Source of the DNA: Cololabis saira
Taxonomy: Eukaryota; Chordata; Actinopteri; Beloniformes; Belonidae
Reading direction: 5' to 3'
NCBI RefSeq assembly: GCF_033807715.1
Contig: NC_084587.1
Coordinates: 10,754,863 to 10,818,862, forward strand
Length of the DNA stretch: 64,000 nucleotides
The notes below the pieces were generated by a model. That model worked only from the letters and a program-made list of their open reading frames with translations, was not told the DNA's origin and ran no database searches. A program made the translations under genes and the position numbers. This document shows, piece after piece, positions 1 to 9,227 of the stretch (its first letter is position 1; each line of letters starts with the position of its first letter).

Positions 1-721
1 TAATGCCAGACTTCAGCTCATCCAGTTTAAAGTCATTCATCGCCTTCACTTCTCTAAGACCAAATTGCATAGAATATTTCCCACAGTATCTCCCACCTGT
101 GACAGATGTAAGTCTGCTAGCGGGACGCTTGGTCACCTTTTCTGGGCATGTCCTAAGCTCAGGACTTTTTGGGATAATATTTTTAAGTACTTTAGTGATG
201 TATATAATAGGCAAGTGCTCCCTGACGGTCTTTCTGTGATACTTGGCTGTTCTGAATTTATTCTAACACTTCCCAAAGCACTGCAAACAGCCCTCTTGTT
301 TGGTTTGGTTGTGGCAAAACGACTCATCTTGTGGGAGTGGAAGTCATCCTCTCCTCCATGTTTCAAAAGGTGGTTAAATGACATGGTCACATGTATCTAT
401 CTCGAAGAAATTCGTTACACTCTGTCTGACTCCCAGCCTACATTTCTCAAGGTCTGGGGACCCTTCATTGAACACTTCAGGAAGGATAGACCTTTGCCTC
501 GGACTTGATTTCACTTGCTATGAACACTGTGCCTGGTGTGTGATTATCGTGCTCGGATTAACTTGAACTTTATTTTCCCCCCGCCTCTCCTGCTTATACG
601 GACGCACAGCTCTCCCGGCCTCTTGGACAATCCCTGGTCATTTTGAGTATGGTCTGGACTGACATAGCCTTTTGTATCTTTTATACAGCTATATTTGTAT
701 ATGTATGTGTATATATATTTA
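1..721 (+). mobile_element. L1/Tx1-like LINE, 3' part (left piece, continues at 11131)
   Basis: This is the end of ORF2 plus most of the 3' UTR of an L1-like non-LTR retrotransposon. The open frame runs from the window edge to a stop at 506-508. The remaining UTR and the poly(A) tail lie at 11131-11261, because a Ty3/gypsy element inserted at position 722. The 4 bases TTTA before the insertion are repeated directly after it. The 5' part of the LINE is outside the window. Confidence 0.85.
2..508 (+). CDS. L1-like ORF2 C-terminal fragment (partial)
   Basis: The frame is open from base 2, so the protein is cut by the window edge and has no start here. It encodes the C-terminal region that follows reverse transcriptase in fish L1/Tx1 elements. 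A cysteine-containing motif, C-D-R-C followed by GTLGHLFWACPKL and FW (about nt 95-165), is typical of that region. No internal stop is present in the roughly 168 visible codons, which suggests a fairly young LINE copy. The stop is TGA at 506-508. There is no host gene here. Confidence 0.8.
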   Translation, partial: NARLQLIQFKVIHRLHFSKTKLHRIFPTVSPTCDRCKSASGTLGHLFWACPKLRTFWDNIFKYFSDVYNRQVLPDGLSVILGCSEFILTLPKALQTALLFGLVVAKRLILWEWKSSSPPCFKRWLNDMVTCIYLEEIRYTLSDSQPTFLKVWGPFIEHFRKDRPLPRT

Positions 722-891
722 TGTAACCCAGGTGGAAAATCCAGTTTACTAAGCTGTAAAATAGTTAACCAGGTTAACTAAAGAAACATTTTATTTTTAT
801 TAAAATATATTATAAGTTGTTTTATTTTGAGAACATGTACAAAACGATCTACCTCTACAACTAACAAAACCTCATTAGTTGGTTTGATTTA

Positions 892-972
892 TATAAAAAG
901 AGGTGTAATTAGAAGCAACACTAGATGGCAGCACACGTTACATGCAATCCCAACGTCTCAGATGTGACGTCA
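892..972 (+). promoter_or_regulatory. LTR promoter block: TATA box, CTCF-like motif, CRE
   Basis: TATAAAA lies at 892-898. ACACTAGATGGCAG at 918-931 fits the CTCF core consensus closely. TGACGTCA at 965-972 is a perfect palindromic CRE. The same block recurs in the 3' LTR at 9398-9478. The motifs are seen directly; that they bind CTCF or CREB/ATF is inference. Confidence 0.5.
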
Positions 973-1620
973 TCGCATGCGCTCTCTCTCTTTGACGCGA
1001 CGTTGATGAGGACAGAAGCAGCAGCAGACGCTGAGAAATATAAACTCATGAAAACAGTATTAAACAATATTAAACTAACAAAACGTTACACCAGCTGTTG
1101 TTAGCTGTGTGTTAGTTGAGTCAGGGGGTGAACCCAGCAGCAGTTGGTGAATGAAAACCACGTTATCCCACTCGGTGAGAAACAGTCAAAAATGTTACTG
1201 TGTTTGCTAAATGCTAATTCATTCTAAATACATGATGATGCTAAAATAGCAACCCTGCCTTACACAGGCCAAACCCCCTTGTGAGTGTGTCCAGACGTCG
1301 TCGTTGCTAGAGCATTGGATGTGATTCGGTGAGATGTTTTGTCATTGAAATGTTGCTGATGTAAATTACTAGTGTTGAGGGGAGTTGTGATGTAATGTTA
1401 TTGAAATAAGTGAACCAAAAACGGGATTTATCCCCACTTTTGATTTGTAGGATTTTACTTTCAGATGGAAAGTGTCTTATTTCATTTGTTTTGGTGCTAA
1501 TGCATTTAAAGGTGCATTCCACCATTTTTTTGGTCTTAAAGGGGCAACTAAGATGTAAAATGAGTGTTAAAAGTGCCTTTTAGGTGCTGTATGTTAAAAA
1601 GAAAAGCACTATATGTGTTC

Positions 1621-1713
1621 TATTTTGCACTAATGTGTCATTTTAAGTTAATATTTTGCACTAATGTGTCATTTTAAGTTAATATTTTGCACTAATGTGT
1701 CATTTTGAGTTCA
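1621..1713 (+). repeat. Three tandem 31-bp units inside the LTR
   Basis: The unit begins TATTTTGCACTAATGTGTC and occurs three times head to tail. The last copy has diverged at its right end. The same array is in the 3' LTR at about 10127-10219. Confidence 0.85.
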
Positions 1714-2629
1714 TACATGATAAAAAGGTATTTTGATATTTTTCTACGTTGAAAAGCTGGTTAAACTGAAGGAGTTTAATTCATTTATTTTGTACCCAAC
1801 CAGTTATTGGTTAAAAACATATGCCAGCATATGTGAATATATTAATTCTAAAATTCATTCATTTGGATTAAGAGTTAAAACTAATTTAGAATATTTGGAT
1901 TCTGCAATACTCTGTTGATATGGATAATTTAAAAGGTTGTACAACAAGAAAAGAATTGAATACAGATACAGAAGGTATTTTAATTCATGAAAGGAATTAG
2001 ATCATAGACTAAAAGACCTGTTCCAAACTACAGGTCAGGTTTTTGGATAAGGTTGAAGATCCGGACAAGATGGCGAGCCACCACCCAGGACCAAGACCTG
2101 CTTGAGAGCTACAGACGGACTGTCTGTGTATGGTATGAATGTCAGTCACCCGACTGGTGCTGACTAGAACGCGTGATTACGAGTGCACTCCAACGAACAC
2201 AAATTGATGATCCTCCTGTACACGGAGCACAGGAGAGGGACCAGACCGCCGTCTGGTTCTGACCGGTCCAAGTGACCAATAACGAACAGTGACTTGACTG
2301 ACTTTTTGAATGAGCAGAGCTCGGAACAGTGATAAGAATCACACAAAGACATTTTTCTTTTCTTTTCTTATTTTTGGGGGTTATTTTCATGCCGGCTAAT
2401 GTACCTATGTCAATTTAATACATGTGCACTGTTTCATATTGCAATTGCTTTAAAAAAAAAACTAAACGAGTGCCCGTTGGTTACTCAACTAAAGCTACTT
2501 GTGTCGTCTGATGTGATTGTGTGGTCATTTACAGTTCTACTAGTCCCATAGTAACAGCCCAAACGAACCTAGAAATCTGAAGCGCCCACCGTCGTACACA
2601 CTGGTCCGTGGTGAGAGGGCTACACAAAG

Positions 2630-2647
2630 TGGCGAGCCAGCCAGGAG
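2630..2647 (+). promoter_or_regulatory. Candidate primer binding site of the first LTR element
   Basis: Five bases after the 5' LTR the sequence reads TGGCGAGCCAGCCAGG. It has the TGG start expected where a tRNA CCA end anneals. I could not match it confidently to a specific tRNA. Confidence 0.45.
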
Positions 2648-2755
2648 CTAAAAGGTTAAAAAAGAACTGTTGTACAATTACCACACCACATCAGACTTGT
2701 GTTTCATGTACTGTATTGACCATTGGTTAATTCGGGTGAATTCAACGAAACCAAC

Positions 2756-4423
2756 ATGGATATTCTAATTGAGAACGAAAGTGTCAAGGTTCCAAACGCC
2801 GTACTCATTACAGGTCTGTCTAAAACAGATGTAGATGAGGAAATAATTGATCACCTGAACCAGTATGGGTCAATTGAGAGATGCATTAAGTGTCCACATG
2901 CACCAGAAACCCTAATCGTAGAATTTCGATTTGGTGTTGCTGTTGAGTCTCTTACGTTGCCATTTTACAGATCCTGTGAAGCAGACTCTAAAATCGTACA
3001 CAAGGTTGATGCACTAGCTAACGTGTATACTCGTCGTAAAGGCACAGACCTAACAGACAAGTTTTTGTCTGAGCTTAAGAACATGGCTAAAATTAGTGGC
3101 AAATCTTTTGAACACGTCTTGCGAGACGGGCTAGCTAGAATAACTGATGTTGTTGGAGAACCAGACGGGGATGTACAGGGTGAAACTGAGGAAAATGTTG
3201 ATGAAACTGAGAAAAATGAGCCCGACACTTCTATGAACCACAATGTAGATCTTAGTTCTAAAATAGCTGCGAATGTCACGTCAGCTAAATTAGACTCAGA
3301 ACCCATTCTAAAGCTCCCGTCCGATCAGATAGTGCCACCTAAAGTACAGCATTTAGTTGTAGAGCACATTGTAAAAGCCACTAATTCTTCAGCACATAGC
3401 CATTCAAACGCAAGGTTGCGACCCTTCTCAGGCAAGGTACCATGTCCCAACTTTGAAATAGACTATGAAACCTGGAGAGACAGTGTTGAGTTCTACATAG
3501 CAGACCCCACACTCAATGACAGACAATTGGTGAGAAAAATAGTCGACAGTTTATCTTCCCCTGCCGCCAGCGTGGTTAAGTCCTTAGGCCCACACTCAAC
3601 TCCCAGAGCTTATTTAGAACTTCTCGACTCCGCCTATGCTACAGTGGAAGATGGCGATGAGTTATTCGCAAAGTTCCTCGGCCTGAACCAAAACTCAAAC
3701 TCAGGAGAGAAAGCATCAAGCTATCTTCAGAGACTGCAGACTGTTCTGAACAAAGCTGTGCAAAGGAAGGCAATCTCAGCCAGCGATGCAGATATGCAGC
3801 TCTTGAAACAATTTTGAGGATGCTGGGAGAATGACATCATCAACCAACTTCAACTGGAGAGTAAAATGAAAAACCCACCAACCTTCTCTGAGTTATTGTG
3901 GCTCTTGCGCACTGAGGAAGATAAGCAGGCAGCTAAAGCGATGAGAATGAAGCGACATTTAGGTTTCACCAAAACCAAAGCTCAGTCACAAGCTCATAAT
4001 GTCAGCCTCTTGGACAATGATGAATCTGACTCAACTGAGGCAGTCAGCAAACCGACCACAGAGCTACAAGCAATTCAGAAGCAGCTTGTCTTTCTTCAAA
4101 CTCAAATTGCAACCCTTATGCAACAGAAGGAAGTGAAGCCTGAACAAAAGAACAAAGGAGCAAAGATCAAAAAGAAACCCAAGGAAGACAAATCCACTGA
4201 AAAAGAAGAATCATCCAGCGTGAAACAGCCACCAACCAAACCAGGCTATGCATTTAAACGACCAAGACCGTGGTACTGTTTCCACTGCGGTGAAGACGGA
4301 CATATCAAGACCAATTGCAGTAATCCTCCAGATCCTGCACTCGTGAATTTTAAGAGACAAGAACTGAAAACAAAACAGGAAGCTTGGGAGAAAAATAACC
4401 CAACAGAAGATTTAAACTATTAG
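2756..4423 (+). pseudogene. gag of the first LTR element, PNMA-like, with one in-frame TGA
   Basis: This is the capsid precursor of the retrotransposon. I take the ATG at 2756 (context AACATGG), because the frame upstream opens only with a TTG. The N-terminal ~100 residues (VLITGLSKTDVDEEII) resemble the RRM-like N-terminus of vertebrate PNMA proteins. The capsid region follows, with FSGKVP, YETWRDSVEF and YLQRLQ as in PNMA capsids, then a lysine-rich linker, then one zinc knuckle CFHCGEDGHIKTNC (C-x2-C-x4-H-x4-C) near nt 4275. A TGA at 3815-3817 breaks the frame inside the capsid region; the same frame stays open on both sides (353 codons before, 201 after). The ORF ends at TAG 4421-4423. 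PNMA genes are known to derive from this type of gag. The break means this copy probably makes a truncated Gag unless there is readthrough or help in trans. Confidence 0.85.
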
Positions 4424-7400
4424 CTGTTCCTATTGCGGGGCAAATGGGAACAAAAGAGTGCGAAAGTCCCAAAACTGAGACTCCACACAAGACAAAAGCG
4501 TCACTAAAAGAACACAGAACTGTGCACACAAGAAAAATCCCCAAAGGTCTTGTAGGCAGCAAGACCAGAGCTAACATTAAAGTTAATGGAATCAACTGCG
4601 ACTCATTACTTGACACCGGTTCACAGGTCACTACTGTATCCCAGTCCTTTTATGACCTGCACCTATCCGACCAAACCTTGCACCCAGTGAGCGACATACT
4701 GGAAGTAGAAGGAGCCACTGGTGATTTAGTCCCCTATGCAGGCTGTGTACAGTTGAATATCCAATTCCCCAAAGAGTTCATTGCTTCTGAACCTCAAGTT
4801 GAAACCCTTGCTTTAGTAGTTCCAGATGTTCGTTCCAACAGTGACATGCCAGTACTGATTGGAACTAACACTCTTGACACACTCTACGAGTCTCAGTACT
4901 GTGATTCTGTACCAACAGTTAACCCCTACTGTGGTTACCAACAAGTACTGCAGATCCTGCAGTTTAGACACAACCAACAAGATGATCAGCTTGGATTGGT
5001 CAAGTTGCGAGGCAGTGATCCAGATGTCATACCTGCTGGTCGGAAAGTTGTACTAGAAGGGTTTGTTAATGTCAGTGGTATCAGCAATGAGAAATGGGTT
5101 TTACTTGAGCAACCCACCCTTTCATCACTACCCGGTGGAATCCTCACTGACCGCTGTCTCATCACCCTTCCAGTTTGTTCCCCACACAAGATCCCAGTTG
5201 TGTTAAGCAATGAAACTAACCATGATATAGTACTGCCAACCAACTGTGTTATTGCCAAGCTGAGTGTTCCCCAGAAAATTGCTGATCCCCAGAACACTCC
5301 TGTGAATCAGAAACCAGAAGCTAGTCAGCAACAGCCTGCTAGCCAGACAAATGAAAAGAAATGTGACATGAATGAAAGTCTCAAGTTTGATTTCGGCGAT
5401 TCCCCACTTGATGAAAAGTGGAAGACTCGAGTAACAGAAACCCTGAACACTTACTCCGATGTATTTTCCCATCATGATCTTGACTTTGGTCATGCAACAA
5501 AAGTCAAACACAGAATCCAACTCAAAGATGAGACACCTTTCAAACAGAGACCACGTCCTATACACCCTCAAGACTACGATGCAGTAAGACGTCACCTTCA
5601 AACTCTTCTGGATGCTGGAATCATACGTGAATCCGAATCACCATTTTCATCACCGATAGTTGTTGTCAAAAAGAAGAACGGTGATATTCGGCTATGTGTT
5701 GACTACCGGAAATTGAACATTCAAACAATCAAGGACGCATACGCCTTACCTAACCTTGAAGAGTCGTTCTCTGCACTCAGTGGATCACAGTGGTTCTCGG
5801 TGATGGATTTAAAGTCAGGATACTATCAAATAGAGATGGAAGAGAGTGATAAAGCCAAAACAGCATTCGTGTGTCCTCTCGGTTTCTGGGAGTGGAATAG
5901 GATGCCGCAAGGGATTACTAACGCGCCAAGCACATTCCAGCGCTTAATGGAAAAGTGCATGGGTGATATCAACCTGCGTGAAGTCCTAGTCTTCCTCGAC
6001 GACATCATCGTCTTTTCAAAAACCTTGGAGGAACATGAGACTCGTTTAGCCAAAGTCCTGAACCGATTGAGAGAGAATGGTCTCAAATTGTCTCCGGAGA
6101 AGTGCAGTTTTTTCCAAACATCCGTACGCTATCTGGGACATATTGTGTCTCGAAGTGGAGTGGAAACCGATCCCAAGAAGATCGACGCCTTAAAAACCTG
6201 GCCGAAACCTAAGACTTTGAAGGAACTAAGATCATTTCTAGGTTTCTCTGGATATTATCGTCGTTACGTTGAAGGCTACTCAAAAATCGCAAAGCCCTTA
6301 ACGAGTCTCACGGCGGGCTATCCACCAACCCGGAAAATGACCAAAGTTTCCAAGGATGGTATCAAATACCACAATCCCAAGGAACCATTTGGAGAAAGAT
6401 GGACAGAAGCATGTCAGAAATCCTTCGAGGAGATAATTGAGAAACTAACATCATCCCCAGTCCTAGGGTTTGCCAACCCTGAGTTACCATACGTCATTCA
6501 TACTGACGCAAGTACAACCGGACTTGGAGCGGCATTGTATCAGGAGCAGGATGGACGGAATCGGGTTATTGCCTACGCAAGTAGAGGCCTGTCCAGAAGT
6601 GAAGCACGATATCCAGCCCATAAGCTGGAATTCTTAGCCTTAAAGTGGGCTGTCACTGAAAAATTCCACGACTACCTTTATGGGAACACCTTTACTGTTG
6701 TAACTGACAATAATCCACTCCGATATATACTCACCACTGCTAAGATGGATGCCACCAGCTACCGTTGGTTGGCCAACCTGTCCACCTACTCCTTTGACAT
6801 CAAATACCGTGCTGGTAAACAGAACCAGGATGCGGATGGTCTATCGAGAAGACCACATGGAGAATTGATCAATGATTCCCATTCTCAGGAGGAGAGTATG
6901 AGAATCCATGATTTCACATCACACCACTTAGCTCCTGTGGATGTAGTCAAAGCAACCTGTCAGTATCACATTGTGGTACAAGAAGCGGAACCGTTACCAT
7001 CTCCTTGTCTCATAGAGTCATTAGCCATCCATCCAGATGCTATTCCAGCTGCATATGAAGAGGAGGATGGGTCCTCTGACGGCCTTTGCACAGTCCCTAA
7101 ATACAGTGAAGCTGAGTTGGCAAGACTACAGCAAGATGATCCTGTAATATGCACAGTCATCAAGTTCCTTGAATCAGGAGAACCTGTACCTGACAGCTCG
7201 AAGTCAGAACTGCCAGAGCTTCCTCTGATGCTCAGAGAGATAAGTCGGCTAGAACTGAAGAATGGCCTGTTATACAGGAAACGGCAGTGTGACAACACAA
7301 CAGTGTACCAACTTGTCCTTCCACGTGTGTTAAGATCCTCTGTACTCACCAGTCTTCATGATGAGATGGGTCATCTCGGAATAGAGCGTACTCTGGACTT

Positions 7401-9216
7401 GGCCAGATCTCGATTTTATTGGCCGAAAATGGCATCTGATGTGGAGTCCAAGGTCAAAACCTGTGGGAGATGTGTTAAAAGGAAAAAACAACCAGATAAA
7501 GCCGCACCTCTGGTCAACATCAAAACCAGTCGACCTATGGAACTTGTCTGTATGGATTTCCTGTCACTAGAGCCAGACAGTCATAACACAAAGGATATCC
7601 TGGTCATTACCGACCACTTCACCAAATATGCTGTGGCTGTTCCGACTCGAGACCAGAAAGCCACCACAGTTGCTCGATGTCTTTGGGAGCAGTTTTTCGT
7701 CCATTATGGATTTTGCGAACGTCTCCACAGCGATCAAGGACGTGATTTTGAATCGCTGCTCATCAAAGAACTCTGTGGCTTGGTTGGAATAAAGAAAATC
7801 AGAACAAGTCCTTACCACCCTCGTGGGAACCCAGTAGAACGGTACAACCGTACGCTACTGAGCATGCTGGGTACTCTACAGGAGAAACAGAAAACTAAAT
7901 GGCGTGAATATGTCAAACCTTTAACTCATGCATACAACTGCACGAAGAACGAAGTCACAGGTTTTTCACCCTACGAGCTCATGTTTGGGCGACAACCTCG
8001 ACTACCGATTGACATAGCATTCGGATTGCCAGTCAAAGAAGGCTCAGCCACGACTCATTCTCAATATGTGAAAAACTTGAAGTCTTACCTGAAAGCAAGT
8101 TACCAACTCGCTACAGTAAATGCGAAGAAAGTGGCTGACAAGAACAAGCAACGTTTTGACGTGCGAGTGAGAGAATCTACGCTGGAGATAGGAGACAGAG
8201 TGCTGGTGCGCAATGTTCGCCTCCGTGGCAAGAACAAACTCGCCGATCGGTGGGAGTCTACTGTCTATATAGTCCAAAAGAGAGCAGGCGACCTGCCGGT
8301 CTATACAGTATGTCCTGAAGGTCAGGAGGGACCTACTCGTACTTTGCACCGAGACCTACTTCTCCCATGCGGATTCCTCTCTGAAATTGAAGAAGAGCCT
8401 GTAAAATCAAAGACGCCTGCTAAGCGTAGAACAAGACAGACCACAAGAATGGATCCTCATCATCAGTCCTCGGACGAGGATGAAGATGACATCCAAAGTC
8501 GTCCACTAGAAATTGAGACAATGTTCTATCCCATTGAGGTCGAGACTATAATCAGACAACCGTCAAGACCTTTCAGTGTGTCTCCATCGAAGGATGTCGT
8601 AGCAACTGGAAATGAGACAGAAAACCTACCTGATGTTGAACTAGAAAACCTACCTGAAAAAGAACTACCGAACTTACCTGAACCCACTGAAGCTGAAGTC
8701 CTAAACTCACCTGTGGAGGAAGAAAATACAAACCTACCTGGAAACATACCTGTGGAAAAAGACAATGATCAAATGGACATGGAAAATCAACAAGCAGAAA
8801 CTGAAAAAGACTTACCTGAAACAGAAGAGAAGGAATTAGCTGGAAAAGAACAAGAGGAAATAGAGAGTGGAGAAAAACAAATTGTTTCTGATGGAGTTGA
8901 TGATCCATTGCAAGAGGAAACACAAACCCATCCCTCGCCAAGCTCGGCTGAGTTGGCAGACAGTTACCTGAGAACTGAAGTAACTGAAGAACCTGTAGAA
9001 ACGACAGAAGATGATGTCAATGAACAAGATTCCATGCAATCTGTACGTAGGTCTGAACGTCCGAGAAGGCCAACAGTGAAATTCACCTACCCTCAGTTAG
9101 GGAACCCCTTCACGTCTTTTGTTCAAAACGTAGTTGATGGTTTCAATAAAGCAATAGTTGATGCCTTTGAAAGCAAGATCTTGAGAGAAGAACATGAAGG
9201 GACTCATGTTATTTAA
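4399..9216 (+). CDS. pol of the first LTR element: protease, RT, RNase H, integrase
   Basis: The frame is open from 4399 and is most likely entered by -1 frameshift; the first ATG is at 4444. Counting residues from that ATG: protease DTG 57-59; reverse transcriptase with VDYRKLN, a PQG motif and FLDD at 517-520; RNase H starting HTDAS (D688); integrase zinc finger beginning H972; and a catalytic triad D1038, D1097, E1132 with exactly the D-35-E spacing. A C-terminal DRVLVRN...RW segment follows, then a long acidic, proline-rich tail ending in RRPTVKFTYPQLGNPF. No stop or frameshift is visible in about 1,590 codons, so the enzyme set looks intact. It is translated as Gag-Pol and acts in cytoplasmic particles and then in the nucleus. 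Confidence 0.93.
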   Translation, partial: PNRRFKLLAVPIAGQMGTKECESPKTETPHKTKASLKEHRTVHTRKIPKGLVGSKTRANIKVNGINCDSLLDTGSQVTTVSQSFYDLHLSDQTLHPVSDILEVEGATGDLVPYAGCVQLNIQFPKEFIASEPQVETLALVVPDVRSNSDMPVLIGTNTLDTLYESQYCDSVPTVNPYCGYQQVLQILQFRHNQQDDQLGLVKLRGSDPDVIPAGRKVVLEGFVNVSGISNEKWVLLEQPTLSSLPGGILTDRCLITLPVCSPHKIPVVLSNETNHDIVLPTNCVIAKLSVPQKIADPQNTPVNQKPEASQQQPASQTNEKKCDMNESLKFDFGDSPLDEKWKTRVTETLNTYSDVFSHHDLDFGHATKVKHRIQLKDETPFKQRPRPIHPQDYDAVRRHLQTLLDAGIIRESESPFSSPIVVVKKKNGDIRLCVDYRKLNIQTIKDAYALPNLEESFSALSGSQWFSVMDLKSGYYQIEMEESDKAKTAFVCPLGFWEWNRMPQGITNAPSTFQRLMEKCMGDINLREVLVFLDDIIVFSKTLEEHETRLAKVLNRLRENGLKLSPEKCSFFQTSVRYLGHIVSRSGVETDPKKIDALKTWPKPKTLKELRSFLGFSGYYRRYVEGYSKIAKPLTSLTAGYPPTRKMTKVSKDGIKYHNPKEPFGERWTEACQKSFEEIIEKLTSSPVLGFANPELPYVIHTDASTTGLGAALYQEQDGRNRVIAYASRGLSRSEARYPAHKLEFLALKWAVTEKFHDYLYGNTFTVVTDNNPLRYILTTAKMDATSYRWLANLSTYSFDIKYRAGKQNQDADGLSRRPHGELINDSHSQEESMRIHDFTSHHLAPVDVVKATCQYHIVVQEAEPLPSPCLIESLAIHPDAIPAAYEEEDGSSDGLCTVPKYSEAELARLQQDDPVICTVIKFLESGEPVPDSSKSELPELPLMLREISRLELKNGLLYRKRQCDNTTVYQLVLPRVLRSSVLTSLHDEMGHLGIERTLDLARSRFYWPKMASDVESKVKTCGRCVKRKKQPDKAAPLVNIKTSRPMELVCMDFLSLEPDSHNTKDILVITDHFTKYAVAVPTRDQKATTVARCLWEQFFVHYGFCERLHSDQGRDFESLLIKELCGLVGIKKIRTSPYHPRGNPVERYNRTLLSMLGTLQEKQKTKWREYVKPLTHAYNCTKNEVTGFSPYELMFGRQPRLPIDIAFGLPVKEGSATTHSQYVKNLKSYLKASYQLATVNAKKVADKNKQRFDVRVRESTLEIGDRVLVRNVRLRGKNKLADRWESTVYIVQKRAGDLPVYTVCPEGQEGPTRTLHRDLLLPCGFLSEIEEEPVKSKTPAKRRTRQTTRMDPHHQSSDEDEDDIQSRPLEIETMFYPIEVETIIRQPSRPFSVSPSKDVVATGNETENLPDVELENLPEKELPNLPEPTEAEVLNSPVEEENTNLPGNIPVEKDNDQMDMENQQAETEKDLPETEEKELAGKEQEEIESGEKQIVSDGVDDPLQEETQTHPSPSSAELADSYLRTEVTEEPVETTEDDVNEQDSMQSVRRSERPRRPTVKFTYPQLGNPFTSFVQNVVDGFNKAIVDAFESKILREEHEGTHVI
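4411..4452 (+). promoter_or_regulatory. Programmed -1 ribosomal frameshift signal between gag and pol
   Basis: The heptamer TTTAAAC (4411-4417) lies in the gag frame as T TTA AAC, the canonical X XXY YYZ slippery site. The gag stop TAG follows at 4421. After a 7-nt spacer comes a hairpin: TGTTCC (4425-4430) pairs with GGAACA (4447-4452), and inside it TTGC (4433-4436) pairs with GCAA (4440-4443) around a GGG loop. The pol frame is the -1 frame and is open from 4399, so it overlaps gag by 25 nt. The layout matches retroviral and retrotransposon frameshift sites. Confidence 0.8.
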
Positions 9217-9227
9217 GGAGGGGAGGG
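9215..9227 (+). promoter_or_regulatory. Polypurine tract of the first LTR element
   Basis: The run AAGGAGGGGAGGG abuts the 3' LTR directly, the usual position for plus-strand priming. Confidence 0.85.

Larger units (their letters stand above)
722..2624 (+). repeat. 5' LTR (1,903 bp)
   Basis: It starts TGTAACCCAGG and ends GGGCTACA. The matching 3' LTR lies at a constant offset of 8,506 bases. The LTR is unusually long. A TATAAAA box lies only about 170 bases from its left end, so most of the LTR would be transcribed leader. It contains three tandem 31-bp units at 1621-1713. Confidence 0.95.

Noticed and set aside
3815..3817. Selenocysteine codon in gag
   Set aside because: No SECIS-like structure was noticed nearby, and no Gag family is known to use selenocysteine. 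A nonsense mutation or readthrough is simpler.
4986..5601. Minus-strand frames opposite pol
   Set aside because: Shadows of the coding strand with no family features; the same holds for other frames antisense to pol between 4350 and 9039.
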